22,666 nt of DNA from SLRI01 sp964460465 (GCA_964460465.1 CAYWSB010000082.1:1-22666); one strand, 5' to 3'; positions 1-6,677 are shown, counted from the stretch's first letter. The notes: generated by a model from the letters alone, not told the origin. Numbers and translations: made by a program.

Positions 1-45
1 GCCGCTATATGCGCCATAAGGAACGCTTATGGCGCATATAGCGGC
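1..45. repeat. perfect 20-bp inverted repeat
   Basis: Bases 1-20 and 26-45 are exact reverse complements separated by the 5-base loop GAACG. The arms read GCCGCTATATGCGCCATAAG and its complement. The structure starts at the window edge, so more of it may lie outside. The right arm is also the first copy of the direct repeat in 29-141. A long perfect palindrome with internal direct repeats fits a recombinase binding region at the end of a mobile element better than a transcription terminator, because there is no T tract. Confidence 0.85.
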
Positions 46-141
46 GAAGATTATGACAAATGGCGCATATACCGGCGCAGCGCTCGGGTTCATGGCGCAC
101 ATAGCGGCGCAACCCGAGGGCCGATGGCGCACGGAGCGGCG
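29..141 (+). repeat. four direct repeats at 31-32 bp spacing (putative mobile-element end)
   Basis: An 18-bp unit, consensus ATGGCGCAYATAGCGGCG, occurs at 29-46, 60-77, 92-109 and 124-141, that is at intervals of 31, 32 and 32 bp. Copies two to four carry 1-3 mismatches. Spacing of three helical turns would put bound proteins on one face of the DNA. Unit, palindrome and the nearby TTATGACAA word resemble the complex ends of tyrosine-recombinase elements such as RIT (recombinase-in-trio) elements. That assignment is from memory and unproven, and no recombinase gene is inside the window. Confidence 0.6.
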
Positions 142-174
142 CATTTTTCGGCCGATCGTGTGCAGGCACACGAG

Positions 175-195
175 TTGTCATAAGCGTTGCTTATG
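175..195. repeat. inverted repeat related to the left-edge palindrome
   Basis: CATAAGC-GTT-GCTTATG (179-195) is a 7-bp inverted repeat that reuses the CATAAG/CTTATG centre of the 1-45 palindrome. TTGTCATAA at 175-183 is the exact reverse complement of TTATGACAA at 51-59. The repeat cluster is thus bounded by inverted words, as expected of a recombination site. Confidence 0.5.
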
Positions 196-205
196 GACCA
201 GGAAC

Positions 206-223
206 GGGGAGGCTGGCCTCCCC
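206..223. terminator. GGGGAGGC hairpin (dispersed type)
   Basis: GGGGAGGC and GCCTCCCC pair across a TG loop. CCCCTCCGGTCTTTT follows on the + strand. Similar hairpins followed by pyrimidine-rich DNA occur at 3543-3565 and 21655-21669, so this may be a dispersed intergenic repeat that also acts as a terminator. It separates the recombinase-like repeats from the broken methyltransferase gene. Confidence 0.45.
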
Positions 224-354
224 GTGCCCCTCCGGTCTTTTGGGGTGGTGGCGGGTCGGGACGGTTGGCGCATTGCCTCGAAGCACGGGGCGGCTAGAGT
301 CGTCGTCGTGCGGGGTTGGCAGCCACGGCGTTGAGAGCGGCGGTGACGGACGGG

Positions 355-523
355 ATGGCCGAGTTTATCAAGCGGTGGCGCGAGTCCGGTGCCAACGAGC
401 GCGCCAATTTTGTGATGTTCCCGACCGAGCCTTGCGCTCCTGGAGCTACCTCCGTCGGAGCCGACCCGGGACGACAGCGACACCTATATGATGCGCGCAA
501 GGACCACCGCCCTTGCAGCCTGA
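355..523 (+). pseudogene. N-terminal remnant of a class I SAM-dependent DNA methyltransferase
   Basis: From the ATG at 355 the frame reads MAEFIKRWRESGANERANF..FPTE. It then needs a one-base shift near 430 to continue as LALLELPPSEPTRDDSDTYM and stops at 521-523. The pattern FIxRWxxSGxxERANxxxFxxELCxLLxxPxP is how I remember the start of a large class I SAM-dependent DNA methyltransferase family common on alphaproteobacterial islands. Only about 55 residues of an expected 900 or so remain. The same strand carries the apparent C-terminal end of this family at 3370-3495, on the far side of the restriction-modification cassette. The family call rests on memory of conserved sequence, not on a search. 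Confidence 0.5.
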
Positions 524-546
524 GTACCTCGATCCGCTGGCTGTGG

Positions 547-1800
547 TCAGACCAGAAGCGCCGAGCCCTTGTCGGCGTGCCGCGCCGAGCGGGCGCGGGC
601 ACGCGCCCCTCGACCCTCACCCGGATGATCCTCATGATCGCCAGCATACTCGAGGAAGGCCGGAGCCACCGCTTCGACCGCCTCAGGCTCCGGCACTGGT
701 GATCGGCGCGGCGGCAAGAGCTGAAGGGCAGAATTGACCGCCGGAGCATCGAGCAGCTGCCGTCGAATCTCCCGAGCCAGGACCTCGGCCATGAGGGATG
801 GCACCGCGTTGCCGAGCAGGCGCTGAGTCTCCGAGCGGCTGCAGTCCAGGCTGAGGTCGTCTGGAAACGTCTGCAAGCGGCAGAGCTCTCTGGCGCTCAG
901 CTTGCGGTTGCACCAGTGAAACGGCCCGATCGCCGGCCCCGGCTGCGCCTGGATCGTCCAGGAGGGGAGGTCCTTCTTCAGCTTCAAGAGAAAGCTCCAA
1001 AATCGCGTCCGCCAGCCGAACAGCTTCTCCCCCCCGCCACGGCTGGTGTGCCAAAGGTAGTTCTGGCCCTCGGGGATCGACGGCAGGAGACCGGCCCATT
1101 TGCCGCTGAGCGCCAGGGACGGATCGTTGGGCCGCTGCGGCAAGTCGCCGATCGCGTCCCAGGCCGTGCGGAAGGGCTCGAGCCAGCCCGCCTGGACGCT
1201 GCCGCTATCGGCCGGGCCATGCGTGAAGGGCGGGAAGCGGAAGGGCCTGCCGTCGCGGCTGCCGATCAGGAACACCCGCTCACGCAGCTGCGGCACGCCA
1301 TAGGAGGCAGCATTGAGCTTGGCCCAGTCCATCCGGTAGCAAGTGCCCGCCTCCCGGTTCACCAGGTCGAGGCCCTCCTTGAGATGCCGCAATGCCTCGT
1401 CCTTGCCCTGGTAGACGAGGCCGTGGACGTTCTCGATCAGGAACGCCCGTGGACGCGTGTCGCGAAGCACCCTGAGATAGGCGGCCAGCGTGCCGGCACG
1501 GGGATCGTCGAGGCGCCTGGCATCGCCGTTGGCCCAATAGCCGGCCTTCGAGAAGGGCTGGCAAGGCGGCCCGCCAATGAGCACGTCCGCCTCGCCGGCA
1601 CCCAGCCCAGCTGCTTCGAGGATTTGCGCCGAGCTGATCTCGTCGATCTTGCCTTCGAGGACTGGCCAGCATCGGTTCAGGCGAACCATTCGGCAGGCGA
1701 CCGGATCGCTGTCGAGGGCGACGGCGGTCTCGTAGCCCGCTGCCTCGAAGCCGAAATCCAGGCCGCCGACGCCCGTGAAGAGGCTGATCAAGCGGAGCAT
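547..1800 (-). CDS. C5-cytosine DNA methyltransferase of a type II R-M system
   Basis: This 417-residue protein methylates carbon 5 of cytosine using AdoMet and would protect host DNA from the neighbouring endonuclease. The conserved motifs appear in order: motif I LFTGVGGLDFGFEAAG (about 7-22), motif IV GGPPCQPFS with catalytic Cys80, motif VI ENV at 123-125, motif VIII QLRER at 171-175, and motif X RLLGNAVPS at 327-335. The target-recognition region lies at about 190-300. I chose the ATG at 1800 because GAAAGG lies 6 bases upstream and motif I follows at once; a start at 1851 lacks a ribosome-binding site. The C-terminus after about 355 is Pro/Arg-rich and looks like extra sequence. It is divergent from the controller and endonuclease genes. 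Recognition sequence unknown. Confidence 0.93.
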   Translation of the reverse strand: MLRLISLFTGVGGLDFGFEAAGYETAVALDSDPVACRMVRLNRCWPVLEGKIDEISSAQILEAAGLGAGEADVLIGGPPCQPFSKAGYWANGDARRLDDPRAGTLAAYLRVLRDTRPRAFLIENVHGLVYQGKDEALRHLKEGLDLVNREAGTCYRMDWAKLNAASYGVPQLRERVFLIGSRDGRPFRFPPFTHGPADSGSVQAGWLEPFRTAWDAIGDLPQRPNDPSLALSGKWAGLLPSIPEGQNYLWHTSRGGGEKLFGWRTRFWSFLLKLKKDLPSWTIQAQPGPAIGPFHWCNRKLSARELCRLQTFPDDLSLDCSRSETQRLLGNAVPSLMAEVLAREIRRQLLDAPAVNSALQLLPPRRSPVPEPEAVEAVAPAFLEYAGDHEDHPGEGRGARARARSARHADKGSALLV

Positions 1801-1848
1801 AGCGAACCTTTCACTCGTCTCGACGACAAGGTTTGTAGGGAGTATCGG

Positions 1849-1864
1849 CATCTGCTACCAGATG
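1849..1864. promoter_or_regulatory. palindromic candidate operator 1
   Basis: CATCTG-CTAC-CAGATG is a perfect 6-bp inverted repeat. It lies about 50 bp upstream of the methyltransferase start, where a repressor could block that gene's transcription. Confidence 0.4.
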
Positions 1865-1885
1865 TTGAGTATATCCACATCAGGC

Positions 1886-1902
1886 TTGTATCTTCCATAC
1901 AA
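1886..1902. promoter_or_regulatory. palindromic candidate C-protein operator 2
   Basis: TTGTAT-CTTCC-ATACAA is a perfect 6-bp inverted repeat, 20 bp before the controller start. It overlaps the expected -10 and start point of the controller-endonuclease operon, typical of autoregulated C-protein systems. It does not share sequence with operator 1, so at most one is likely to be the true C-box. Confidence 0.45.
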
Positions 1903-1921
1903 AAATGATGCCGGCCGTCCC

Positions 1922-2167
1922 ATGATCGAGATCCGTCTGCGCGAAGCGATGGAAGCCTTTCGTCGACGCACCGGGGAGCGACTGACCTACCATGATCTGG
2001 CGATGCGCACCGGCCTTGCTCGCGCGACCCTCGAATCGATGGCGAGTCGCCGCGGCTACAATGCGAGCCTCGCGAGCATCGACAAGCTGTGCACGGCCTT
2101 GCAGTGCGAGCTGAGCGATCTGCTCGCACGGCAATGCGAGACGGGTCGAGACGATGACCGATCGTGA
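1922..2167 (+). CDS. XRE-family controller (C protein) of the R-M system
   Basis: An 81-residue Cro/CI-type helix-turn-helix protein. The HTH core is about residues 20-60: LTYHDLAMRTGLARATLESMA, then a second helix pair ending SIDKLCTALQCELSDLL. It resembles the HTH_26/XRE class rather than a classical C protein. From position and size I infer that it times endonuclease expression and may repress or activate its own promoter at 1886-1902. The ATG at 1922 is preferred because the HTH begins soon after and the upstream frame crosses the control region. Its 3' end overlaps the endonuclease start by 14 bases, implying translational coupling. Confidence 0.8.
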   Translation: MIEIRLREAMEAFRRRTGERLTYHDLAMRTGLARATLESMASRRGYNASLASIDKLCTALQCELSDLLARQCETGRDDDRS

Positions 2168-2966
2168 GCCCGGGTCCGACGGCGCCCTCGGTCGCCAAGC
2201 GCTGCTCGCTTGGCTCGCCCGAGCCTGCGCCGCCTATCAGCTCGAGCCCATCGCGGTTTTTCGTGCCGGTGGCCGGCACGAGTGGCCACTGATCGCCGAG
2301 GACGAGCACGACCTGCGGGCCAAGCTCGAGGCGGGCGGTCATTTCCTGCCGCTGCCGCAAGAGCCGGCGTCGCTGGCCAACGTGATCGAGGTCTCGCTGG
2401 TCGACTTTCTGATCCATGGTTTGCGCGACAAGCCCGGTGCCGAGGTGCAGCGAGGCACCGAGCGCGGCTATCCCGACCTTGAGATCGCGGGTCCCGCGTT
2501 CGGTGGCCGGCCGCACGCGCTCGACATCAAGGTCGCGCGCCGGGCGCCAAGCGGCCGCCGCACCGAGAGCGCGATCTCGCTCTACACGGGCAACACGTAC
2601 TTCCGCTATCCGTCTCTCCACTGGCGCGGCACATTCCGACCGTTCGATGACTATGCCTCCCATTTGATCATCATCGCCGTCTACACGCTCAACAAAGACT
2701 CCCTGTCGCGGATCGAGAACCTGGAGCTGATCCCTACGGAATCCTGGCGGGTGGCGTCGCGAAATCGCTCGTCGACCACACGCGAGTATATCGGCGCCGT
2801 CCAGCGGATCGACGACTTGCGCTCCGGCAGGGGAGAGTTCGAGAGCCGCGAAGCCTTCCTGGCCTACTGGCGAAAGTATCCGTTCAAAATTGGCCGAGCG
2901 GTCCAGCAGCAGCTCGACAAGCTCCTGCGCGAGCGTGACCATCGTCAGCATCGAGAAAAGCGGTGA
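2154..2966 (+). CDS. EcoRV-family type II restriction endonuclease
   Basis: A 270-residue protein that I recognise as an EcoRV homologue. The PD-(D/E)xK centre is P107-D108 in RGYPDLEI and D124-I-K126 in ALDIKVAR. E79 lies 29 residues before D108, and D108-D124 are 16 apart, the same spacings as E45, D74, D90 and K92 of EcoRV. FRPFDDYASHLIIIAVYT aligns with YPFDQYIAHWIIGYVYT of EcoRV, and GRGEFESREAFLAYWRKY with GKGIFDSEDEFLDYWRNY. SSTTREYIG (about 206-214) falls at the EcoRV recognition loop but differs. It cleaves unmethylated DNA as a dimer. The partner methyltransferase is a cytosine-C5 enzyme, unlike M.EcoRV, so the target is probably not GATATC. The last 83 bp overlap the end of vsr on the other strand. 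Confidence 0.88.
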   Translation: MTDREPGSDGALGRQALLAWLARACAAYQLEPIAVFRAGGRHEWPLIAEDEHDLRAKLEAGGHFLPLPQEPASLANVIEVSLVDFLIHGLRDKPGAEVQRGTERGYPDLEIAGPAFGGRPHALDIKVARRAPSGRRTESAISLYTGNTYFRYPSLHWRGTFRPFDDYASHLIIIAVYTLNKDSLSRIENLELIPTESWRVASRNRSSTTREYIGAVQRIDDLRSGRGEFESREAFLAYWRKYPFKIGRAVQQQLDKLLRERDHRQHREKR

Positions 2967-3354
2967 GCTTTGCTTGGAGCGCCGCTCGATCCTTGGTCTC
3001 GCACTCCCAGAGCACCAGGACCTCCCAGCCGAGCTCGCTGAGACGCGTGCGATCAAGCCGGTCACGCTCGACATTCCGCGCGAGCTTCGGATGCCAATAG
3101 CTCGTGTTCGAGCGGGGCCGCTTCCTGCCAAGGGAACAGTCGTGCTGGTGCCAGAAGCAACCATGCACCAGCACAACCTTGCGGCGCCCCGGAAAGACGA
3201 GATCCGGCGTTCCGGGCAGGTCGCGCCGGTGCAAGCGAAAGCGATAGCCAAGCGCGTGCGCAAGGCGCCTGACCAGCATCTCGGGCTTCGTGTCCCGCTT
3301 GCGAATGCGCCGCATGTGAGCGCTTATTCGGCGCCGCTCGTCCTGCTCATCCAT
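2884..3354 (-). CDS. vsr: very short patch repair endonuclease (Vsr)
   Basis: A 156-residue Vsr homologue of normal length. It nicks 5' of the T in T:G mismatches left by deamination of 5-methylcytosine, which fits the C5-methyltransferase in the cassette. Key residues match E. coli Vsr numbering: E25 in TKPEML, D51 in PGTPDLVF, H64 and H69 in HGCFWHQHDC, and RNVERDRLDRTRLSELGW at 93-110. Thr63 of E. coli is Val here. The start at 3354 gives the usual N-terminal length although no good ribosome-binding site is visible. It is convergent with the endonuclease and the two 3' ends share 83 bp. Confidence 0.93.
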   Translation of the reverse strand: MDEQDERRRISAHMRRIRKRDTKPEMLVRRLAHALGYRFRLHRRDLPGTPDLVFPGRRKVVLVHGCFWHQHDCSLGRKRPRSNTSYWHPKLARNVERDRLDRTRLSELGWEVLVLWECETKDRAALQAKLTAFLDADDGHARAGACRAAAGPLGQF

Positions 3355-3369
3355 GCATCGAGGGAGGCA

Positions 3370-3495
3370 TCATTCGCGGGCAAGGTCAAGCTCGCGGCCA
3401 AGGCGTTCAAGGGGGCCACGGCAGGACGTGCAGCAGGTGCTGGAGACGCTGGTGGCATTCGGCGAGGCCAGGGCGGCGGGCAGTTCGCGGCCTGA
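3370..3495 (+). pseudogene. C-terminal remnant of a class I SAM-dependent DNA methyltransferase
   Basis: The frame reads AGKVKLAAKAFKGATA, shifts one base near 3424 to DVQQVLETLVAFGEARA, and shifts back near 3472 to end GQFAA-stop at 3493-3495. The pattern LAxxFKGAxxxxVxxVLETLxALGxARxxxGxxAA is the usual C-terminus, from memory, of the family whose N-terminus is seen at 355-523. Same strand and correct order suggest one gene interrupted by the R-M cassette. Two compensating frameshifts indicate decay. Confirmation needs a protein search with the repaired frame. Confidence 0.45.
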
Positions 3496-3542
3496 CGCCA
3501 TAGCCTTTCGCTTAGCCACACCCCGAAATACTGGTGGGGTCC

Positions 3543-3565
3543 AAGGGGAGGCGCTGCCTCCCCTT
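3543..3565. terminator. hairpin between the R-M island and ubiX
   Basis: AAGGGGAGGC and GCCTCCCCTT form a perfect 10-bp stem with a GCT loop, just past the stop of ubiX (- strand) and followed on + by CTTCCTCCTTTTC. It belongs to the same hairpin type as 206-223 and 21655-21669. It probably ends transcription from either side. Confidence 0.6.
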
Positions 3566-3579
3566 GCCTTCCTCCTTTT

Positions 3580-4167
3580 CTAATCTTCCTCGCGGCTCGG
3601 CTCGTCGTTTTCGCGCCAGCGGGTGACGGCGTGCGTGTCGATGGCGAAGAGGTCGAGGGTTCGGCCGATGGTGTGGTCGACGAGGTCGTCGATGGTCCTG
3701 GGCTTGCCGTAGAAGGCGGGGACGGGGGGGCAGACGATGGCCCCCATCTCGGTGACGGCGGTCATGTTGCGGAGGTGGCCGAGGTGGAGGGGGGTTTCGC
3801 GGACCAGGAGGACGAGGCGGCGGCGTTCCTTGAGGGTGACGTCGGCGGCGCGGGTGAGGAGGTTGTCGGTGACGCCCGTCGCGATGGCGGCGAGCGTGCG
3901 CATCGAGCAGGGGGCGATGATCATGCCGTCGGTGCGGAACGAGCCCGACGCGATGGACGCGCCGACGTCGGCGACGGGGTGGACCTTGCTGGCCAGGGCC
4001 TTGATGGCGTCGACGGGCTGGTCGAGCTCGTAGGCGATGGTGAGAGCGGCGGATCTGGTCAGGACGAGGTGGGTCTCGATGTCCTGGTCCCGCAGCACCT
4101 GGAGCAGGCGGGCGCCGTAGACGACGCCGGAGGCGCCGGAGATGCCGACGATGAGCCGCCGCGGCAT
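3580..4167 (-). CDS. ubiX: UbiX flavin prenyltransferase
   Basis: A 195-residue flavoprotein. UbiX joins dimethylallyl phosphate to FMN to make prenyl-FMN, the cofactor of UbiD-type decarboxylases in ubiquinone synthesis and aromatic-acid metabolism. The N-terminal LIVGISGASGVVYGARLL (5-22) is the flavin-binding signature; APCSMRTLAAIATGVTDNL (85-103), RRRLVLLVRETPLHL (116-128) and the C-terminal FYGKPRTIDDLVDHTIGRTLDL (152-173) are all family hallmarks. Start ATG at 4167 has AAGGAA upstream. It lies 56 bp behind the CheB/CheR gene on the same strand. No ubiD is in the window, so the partner enzyme is elsewhere. Confidence 0.95.
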   Translation of the reverse strand: MPRRLIVGISGASGVVYGARLLQVLRDQDIETHLVLTRSAALTIAYELDQPVDAIKALASKVHPVADVGASIASGSFRTDGMIIAPCSMRTLAAIATGVTDNLLTRAADVTLKERRRLVLLVRETPLHLGHLRNMTAVTEMGAIVCPPVPAFYGKPRTIDDLVDHTIGRTLDLFAIDTHAVTRWRENDEPSREED

Positions 4168-4223
4168 GGGGGTTCCTTCGCGTGGGCGCCGGGGTGGCCC
4201 GGCGGTGGGGTCGCGTCGGGTAG

Positions 4224-6518
4224 TTAGGGCACCGGCTCGCCGCCGGGAAGGGCCGGGCGCAGCAGGGCCAGGGGCGGGGTGGTGCCGGGCAGCGGCTGGA
4301 CGGCGAGGCGGCGGGCGGCGAGCGCGGCGGCGAGGGCGGTGTCGGGTGGCGTGTCGGGCGGGTTGCCGGGGGCGAGGCCGAGGGCGGCGCGCATCGGCGG
4401 GTTGGCGGCGACGAGGCGGAGCGGGCCGCCGGGCGGTGCCAGGGCCAGGGCCAGGGGCTCGGGCAGGGCGGCGAGGAGGGCCTCGAGCGCGGTCGCGAGG
4501 GTGGCGCTGCGGGCGGCGGCGTCCGCGTCGGTGCGGCCGGTGTCGGGGCGGTCGTCGAAGCTGACGAGGAGGCAGCGCTGGCCGTCGGGGCGGACCAGCG
4601 GTGCCTCGACGCTCAGCCGGCGCAGGACCGGGGCGGCGGCGGTGTCGGCGGCCGGGGCGGCGAGCGGCAGGTCGGTGCGGTGGACGGGGCGGCCGGTGCG
4701 CCTGGCCTCGGCCACGGCGTCGGCGAGCGGCGCCTCGAGGGCGGCGACGACCATGTCGAGCAGGGCGAGGCTGGCGCGGCCGCGCGGCGGCTTCAGCCAG
4801 GGCCCGGCGTCGCCGAAGCTGTGGATGATCTGGCCCGCGTCGTCGACGAGCAGGCTGGGCGGGACGTAGCGGTCGAGGAGCAGCTCCTGGGCCATGGTCA
4901 GGCGCTGGTCGCGGCGCTCGCTGCGGGCGGGCCCGGCGGCGGCGACGGCGAGGCCGGGGCTCCTGGCGGGTGCCGTCGCGGGGCCGGCCGGCAGGGTTCG
5001 CCCGGTGGCGCCGGTGGCGGCGGCGCTGCAGCGATAGAGCCGGGCCCGGGCGTCGAGGGGGGCGAAGCGCTCGGCGCGGCCGGTGGGTGTCTCGTCCGGG
5101 CCGAGCAGCAGGTGGCCGCCGGGCAGGAGGGCGTCGGCGAGGCTGGCGGTGACCCGGGCCTGGGCGCTGATCTCGAGGCAGGTCAGGAGGTTGCGGCAGC
5201 TGACGAGGTGCCGGTCGGCGAGCGGCGGGTCGTGCAGGAGGTCGTGTGCGGCGAGGGTGAGCATGCGGCGGAGCGGTGCCACCACCTGCTGTAGGCTGCC
5301 GCGCGGGGTGAGGTAGCGCCGGCGCCAGGCCTCGGGCAGCTGGCGCACCGCCTCCTCGCTGTAGGAGCCGGCCGCGGCGACGGCGAGCGAGCGGTGGTGC
5401 AGGTCGGTGGCGGTGATCTCGAGCGGCAGGTCGTCGAGCGGCCGGCGGCAGCGCGCGGTCAGCAGGATGGCGATGCTGTAGGCCTCCTCGCCGGTGGCGC
5501 AGCCGGCGACCCAGACGCGGACCGGCTCGCCGGCGTCGAGCCGGGCGGCCAGGGCCGGGGCGACGAGGCGCTCGAGGGCGTCGAAGCCCGGGCGGTCGGC
5601 GAGGAAGCCGGTCGGGCCGATCAGCAGGTCCTGGTAGAGGGCCTCCTGCTCGGCCGGGTCGTCGACGAGCAGGGCGGCGTAGGCGTCGAGCTCGTCGAAG
5701 CCGCGCAGCATCATGCGGCGCTGCAGCCGGCGCTGCAAGGCGGCCGGGCGGTAGGCGCCGACGTCGAGGCCGAAGCTCTGGGCGAGGCAGTCGGCGATGC
5801 GCGGTGCGAGGCTGGCGGAGCGGGCCGGGTCGCGATCGCCGGGTCGCTGCGGGCGCGCTGCCAGGAGCGCCGGGGCCATGGCGGCGGGCGGCATCACCTC
5901 GGCGGTGCAGCCGGCCTCGACCGCGGCCTGGGGCATGCTGGAGAAGCGGGCGGTGGCGGGCAGCTGGACCAGGACCCGGCCGCCGGCGGCGCGGATGGCG
6001 CGCGCGCCGCGGCTGCCGTCGCTGCCGCTGCCGGAGAGCACGATGCCGATGGCGTCGGGGCCGCGATCGGCGGCGAGCGAGACGAAGAACTCGTCGATGG
6101 GGTGGTGGGCGAAGTCGCGCGGGTCGCGCTCGGCGAGGCGGAGGAGGCCGGCCTCGAGGGTCATGGTCTTGCCGGGCGGGATCAGGTGGATGGCGTCGGC
6201 GCGCGGGCGCATGCCGTCCTCGACGGCGCGGACCGCGAGGCTGGTGCGCTTGGCCAGGAGCTCGACCATGAGGCTTTTGAAGTCGGGCGAGAGGTGCTGG
6301 ACGATGACGAAGGCGAAGCGGCTGGGCACCTCGACCGCGGCGAAGAACTGCTCGATCGCCTCGAGCCCCCCGGCGGAGGCGCCGATGGCGACGATCGGGG
6401 CGGGTGCCGGCCCGGCTGCGGCCGGCTCGGGCTGCGCGGCGGCGAACGGTGCGGCCGCCTCGGCGAGACCGCCGAGCCGCGCCGGCTCGTCCGCTGGCGT
6501 GTCTTGCGACCCGGTCAC
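4224..6518 (-). CDS. CheB-CheR fusion protein with C-terminal PAS-like region
   Basis: A 764-residue fusion. Residues about 40-220 are a CheB-type methylesterase with Ser48 (GASAGG), His75 (IVQHLSPD) and Asp167 (LSGSGSDGSRG). Residues about 240-497 are a CheR-type methyltransferase with the AdoMet loop VWVAGCATGEEAYSIA (335-350) and HLVSCRNLLTCLE (437-449). After an Ala/Pro-rich linker, about 545-764 hold one to two degenerate PAS-like units. Relatives often continue into a histidine kinase; none is present. There is no receiver domain before CheB and no other chemotaxis gene nearby, so it probably serves a signalling system other than flagellar chemotaxis. Start is GTG at 6518; its ribosome-binding site is poor, so the N-terminus is uncertain. 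Confidence 0.9.
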   Translation of the reverse strand: MTGSQDTPADEPARLGGLAEAAAPFAAAQPEPAAAGPAPAPIVAIGASAGGLEAIEQFFAAVEVPSRFAFVIVQHLSPDFKSLMVELLAKRTSLAVRAVEDGMRPRADAIHLIPPGKTMTLEAGLLRLAERDPRDFAHHPIDEFFVSLAADRGPDAIGIVLSGSGSDGSRGARAIRAAGGRVLVQLPATARFSSMPQAAVEAGCTAEVMPPAAMAPALLAARPQRPGDRDPARSASLAPRIADCLAQSFGLDVGAYRPAALQRRLQRRMMLRGFDELDAYAALLVDDPAEQEALYQDLLIGPTGFLADRPGFDALERLVAPALAARLDAGEPVRVWVAGCATGEEAYSIAILLTARCRRPLDDLPLEITATDLHHRSLAVAAAGSYSEEAVRQLPEAWRRRYLTPRGSLQQVVAPLRRMLTLAAHDLLHDPPLADRHLVSCRNLLTCLEISAQARVTASLADALLPGGHLLLGPDETPTGRAERFAPLDARARLYRCSAAATGATGRTLPAGPATAPARSPGLAVAAAGPARSERRDQRLTMAQELLLDRYVPPSLLVDDAGQIIHSFGDAGPWLKPPRGRASLALLDMVVAALEAPLADAVAEARRTGRPVHRTDLPLAAPAADTAAAPVLRRLSVEAPLVRPDGQRCLLVSFDDRPDTGRTDADAAARSATLATALEALLAALPEPLALALAPPGGPLRLVAANPPMRAALGLAPGNPPDTPPDTALAAALAARRLAVQPLPGTTPPLALLRPALPGGEPVP

Positions 6519-6598
6519 CGCCGCTGCCGTCCCACTCCCTGGAGCACACCCTGTCGCGTGCCTCCAGACTAGAGCAGGCGACCCGCCTTGAGAACCAA

Positions 6599-6633
6599 TA
6601 TAGCGTTCAACATGGACACACCTTCCCGCTATA
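6599..6633. promoter_or_regulatory. AT-rich inverted repeat upstream of the CheB/CheR gene
   Basis: TATAGCG (6599-6605) and CGCTATA (6627-6633) are inverted copies 21 bp apart, in an unusually AT-rich patch of the 159-bp gap between the ThDP enzyme and the CheB/CheR start. On the - strand TATATT within this patch could serve as a -10 for the CheB/CheR-ubiX unit, although no good -35 is seen. I treat it as a possible operator or promoter only. Confidence 0.3.
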
Positions 6634-6639
6634 GTTTCA

Positions 6640-6665
6640 TCGGGCAGGCCCGCCGCCCTGCCCGA
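6640..6665 (-). terminator. stem-loop after the ThDP-enzyme gene
   Basis: TCGGGCAGG (6640-6648) pairs with CCTGCCCGA (6657-6665) across 8 bases. It lies 12 bases after the stop of the gene at 6678-8222. There is no U tract on the - strand, so termination is likely only partial or Rho-assisted. Confidence 0.45.
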
Positions 6666-6677
6666 CGCTGCCCGCGC

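Larger units (their letters stand above)
1801..1921. promoter_or_regulatory. divergent control region of the R-M system
   Basis: This 121-bp gap between the methyltransferase and controller starts is clearly more AT-rich than the flanks. It must hold both promoters. Toward the controller a possible -35 is TTGAGT (1865-1870) with a weak -10 GTATCT 17 bp on. Toward the methyltransferase the bottom strand has TATACT within 1868-1877. Two palindromes, at 1849-1864 and 1886-1902, sit where a bound regulator could set methyltransferase against endonuclease expression. The individual promoter hexamers are uncertain. Confidence 0.5.

Noticed and set aside
29..141. CRISPR array
   Set aside because: Spacing of 31-32 bp is constant, but the units are only 18 bp, degenerate, and the gaps are 13-14 bp, too short for spacers. 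One unit is inverted to make the palindrome.
29..334. ORF with repeated MAHIAA / TNGAYTG words
   Set aside because: It is only a translation of the direct repeats; no ribosome-binding site and no protein-like sequence after the repeats.
2890..3495. 201-codon + strand frame over vsr
   Set aside because: The first two thirds mirror vsr. Only the tail 3370-3495 contributes, as part of the pseudogene remnant.
3580..6549. A 989-codon frame on the - strand ending as UbiX
   Set aside because: The first 790 residues are Arg/Pro-rich nonsense, out of frame with the CheB/CheR coding sequence. True UbiX starts at 4167 with its own ribosome-binding site.
5394..6572. 392-codon + strand frame antisense to CheB/CheR
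   Set aside because: Gly/Ala/Glu-rich mirror of the - strand gene with no motif or ribosome-binding site; CheB and CheR motifs on the - strand are decisive.
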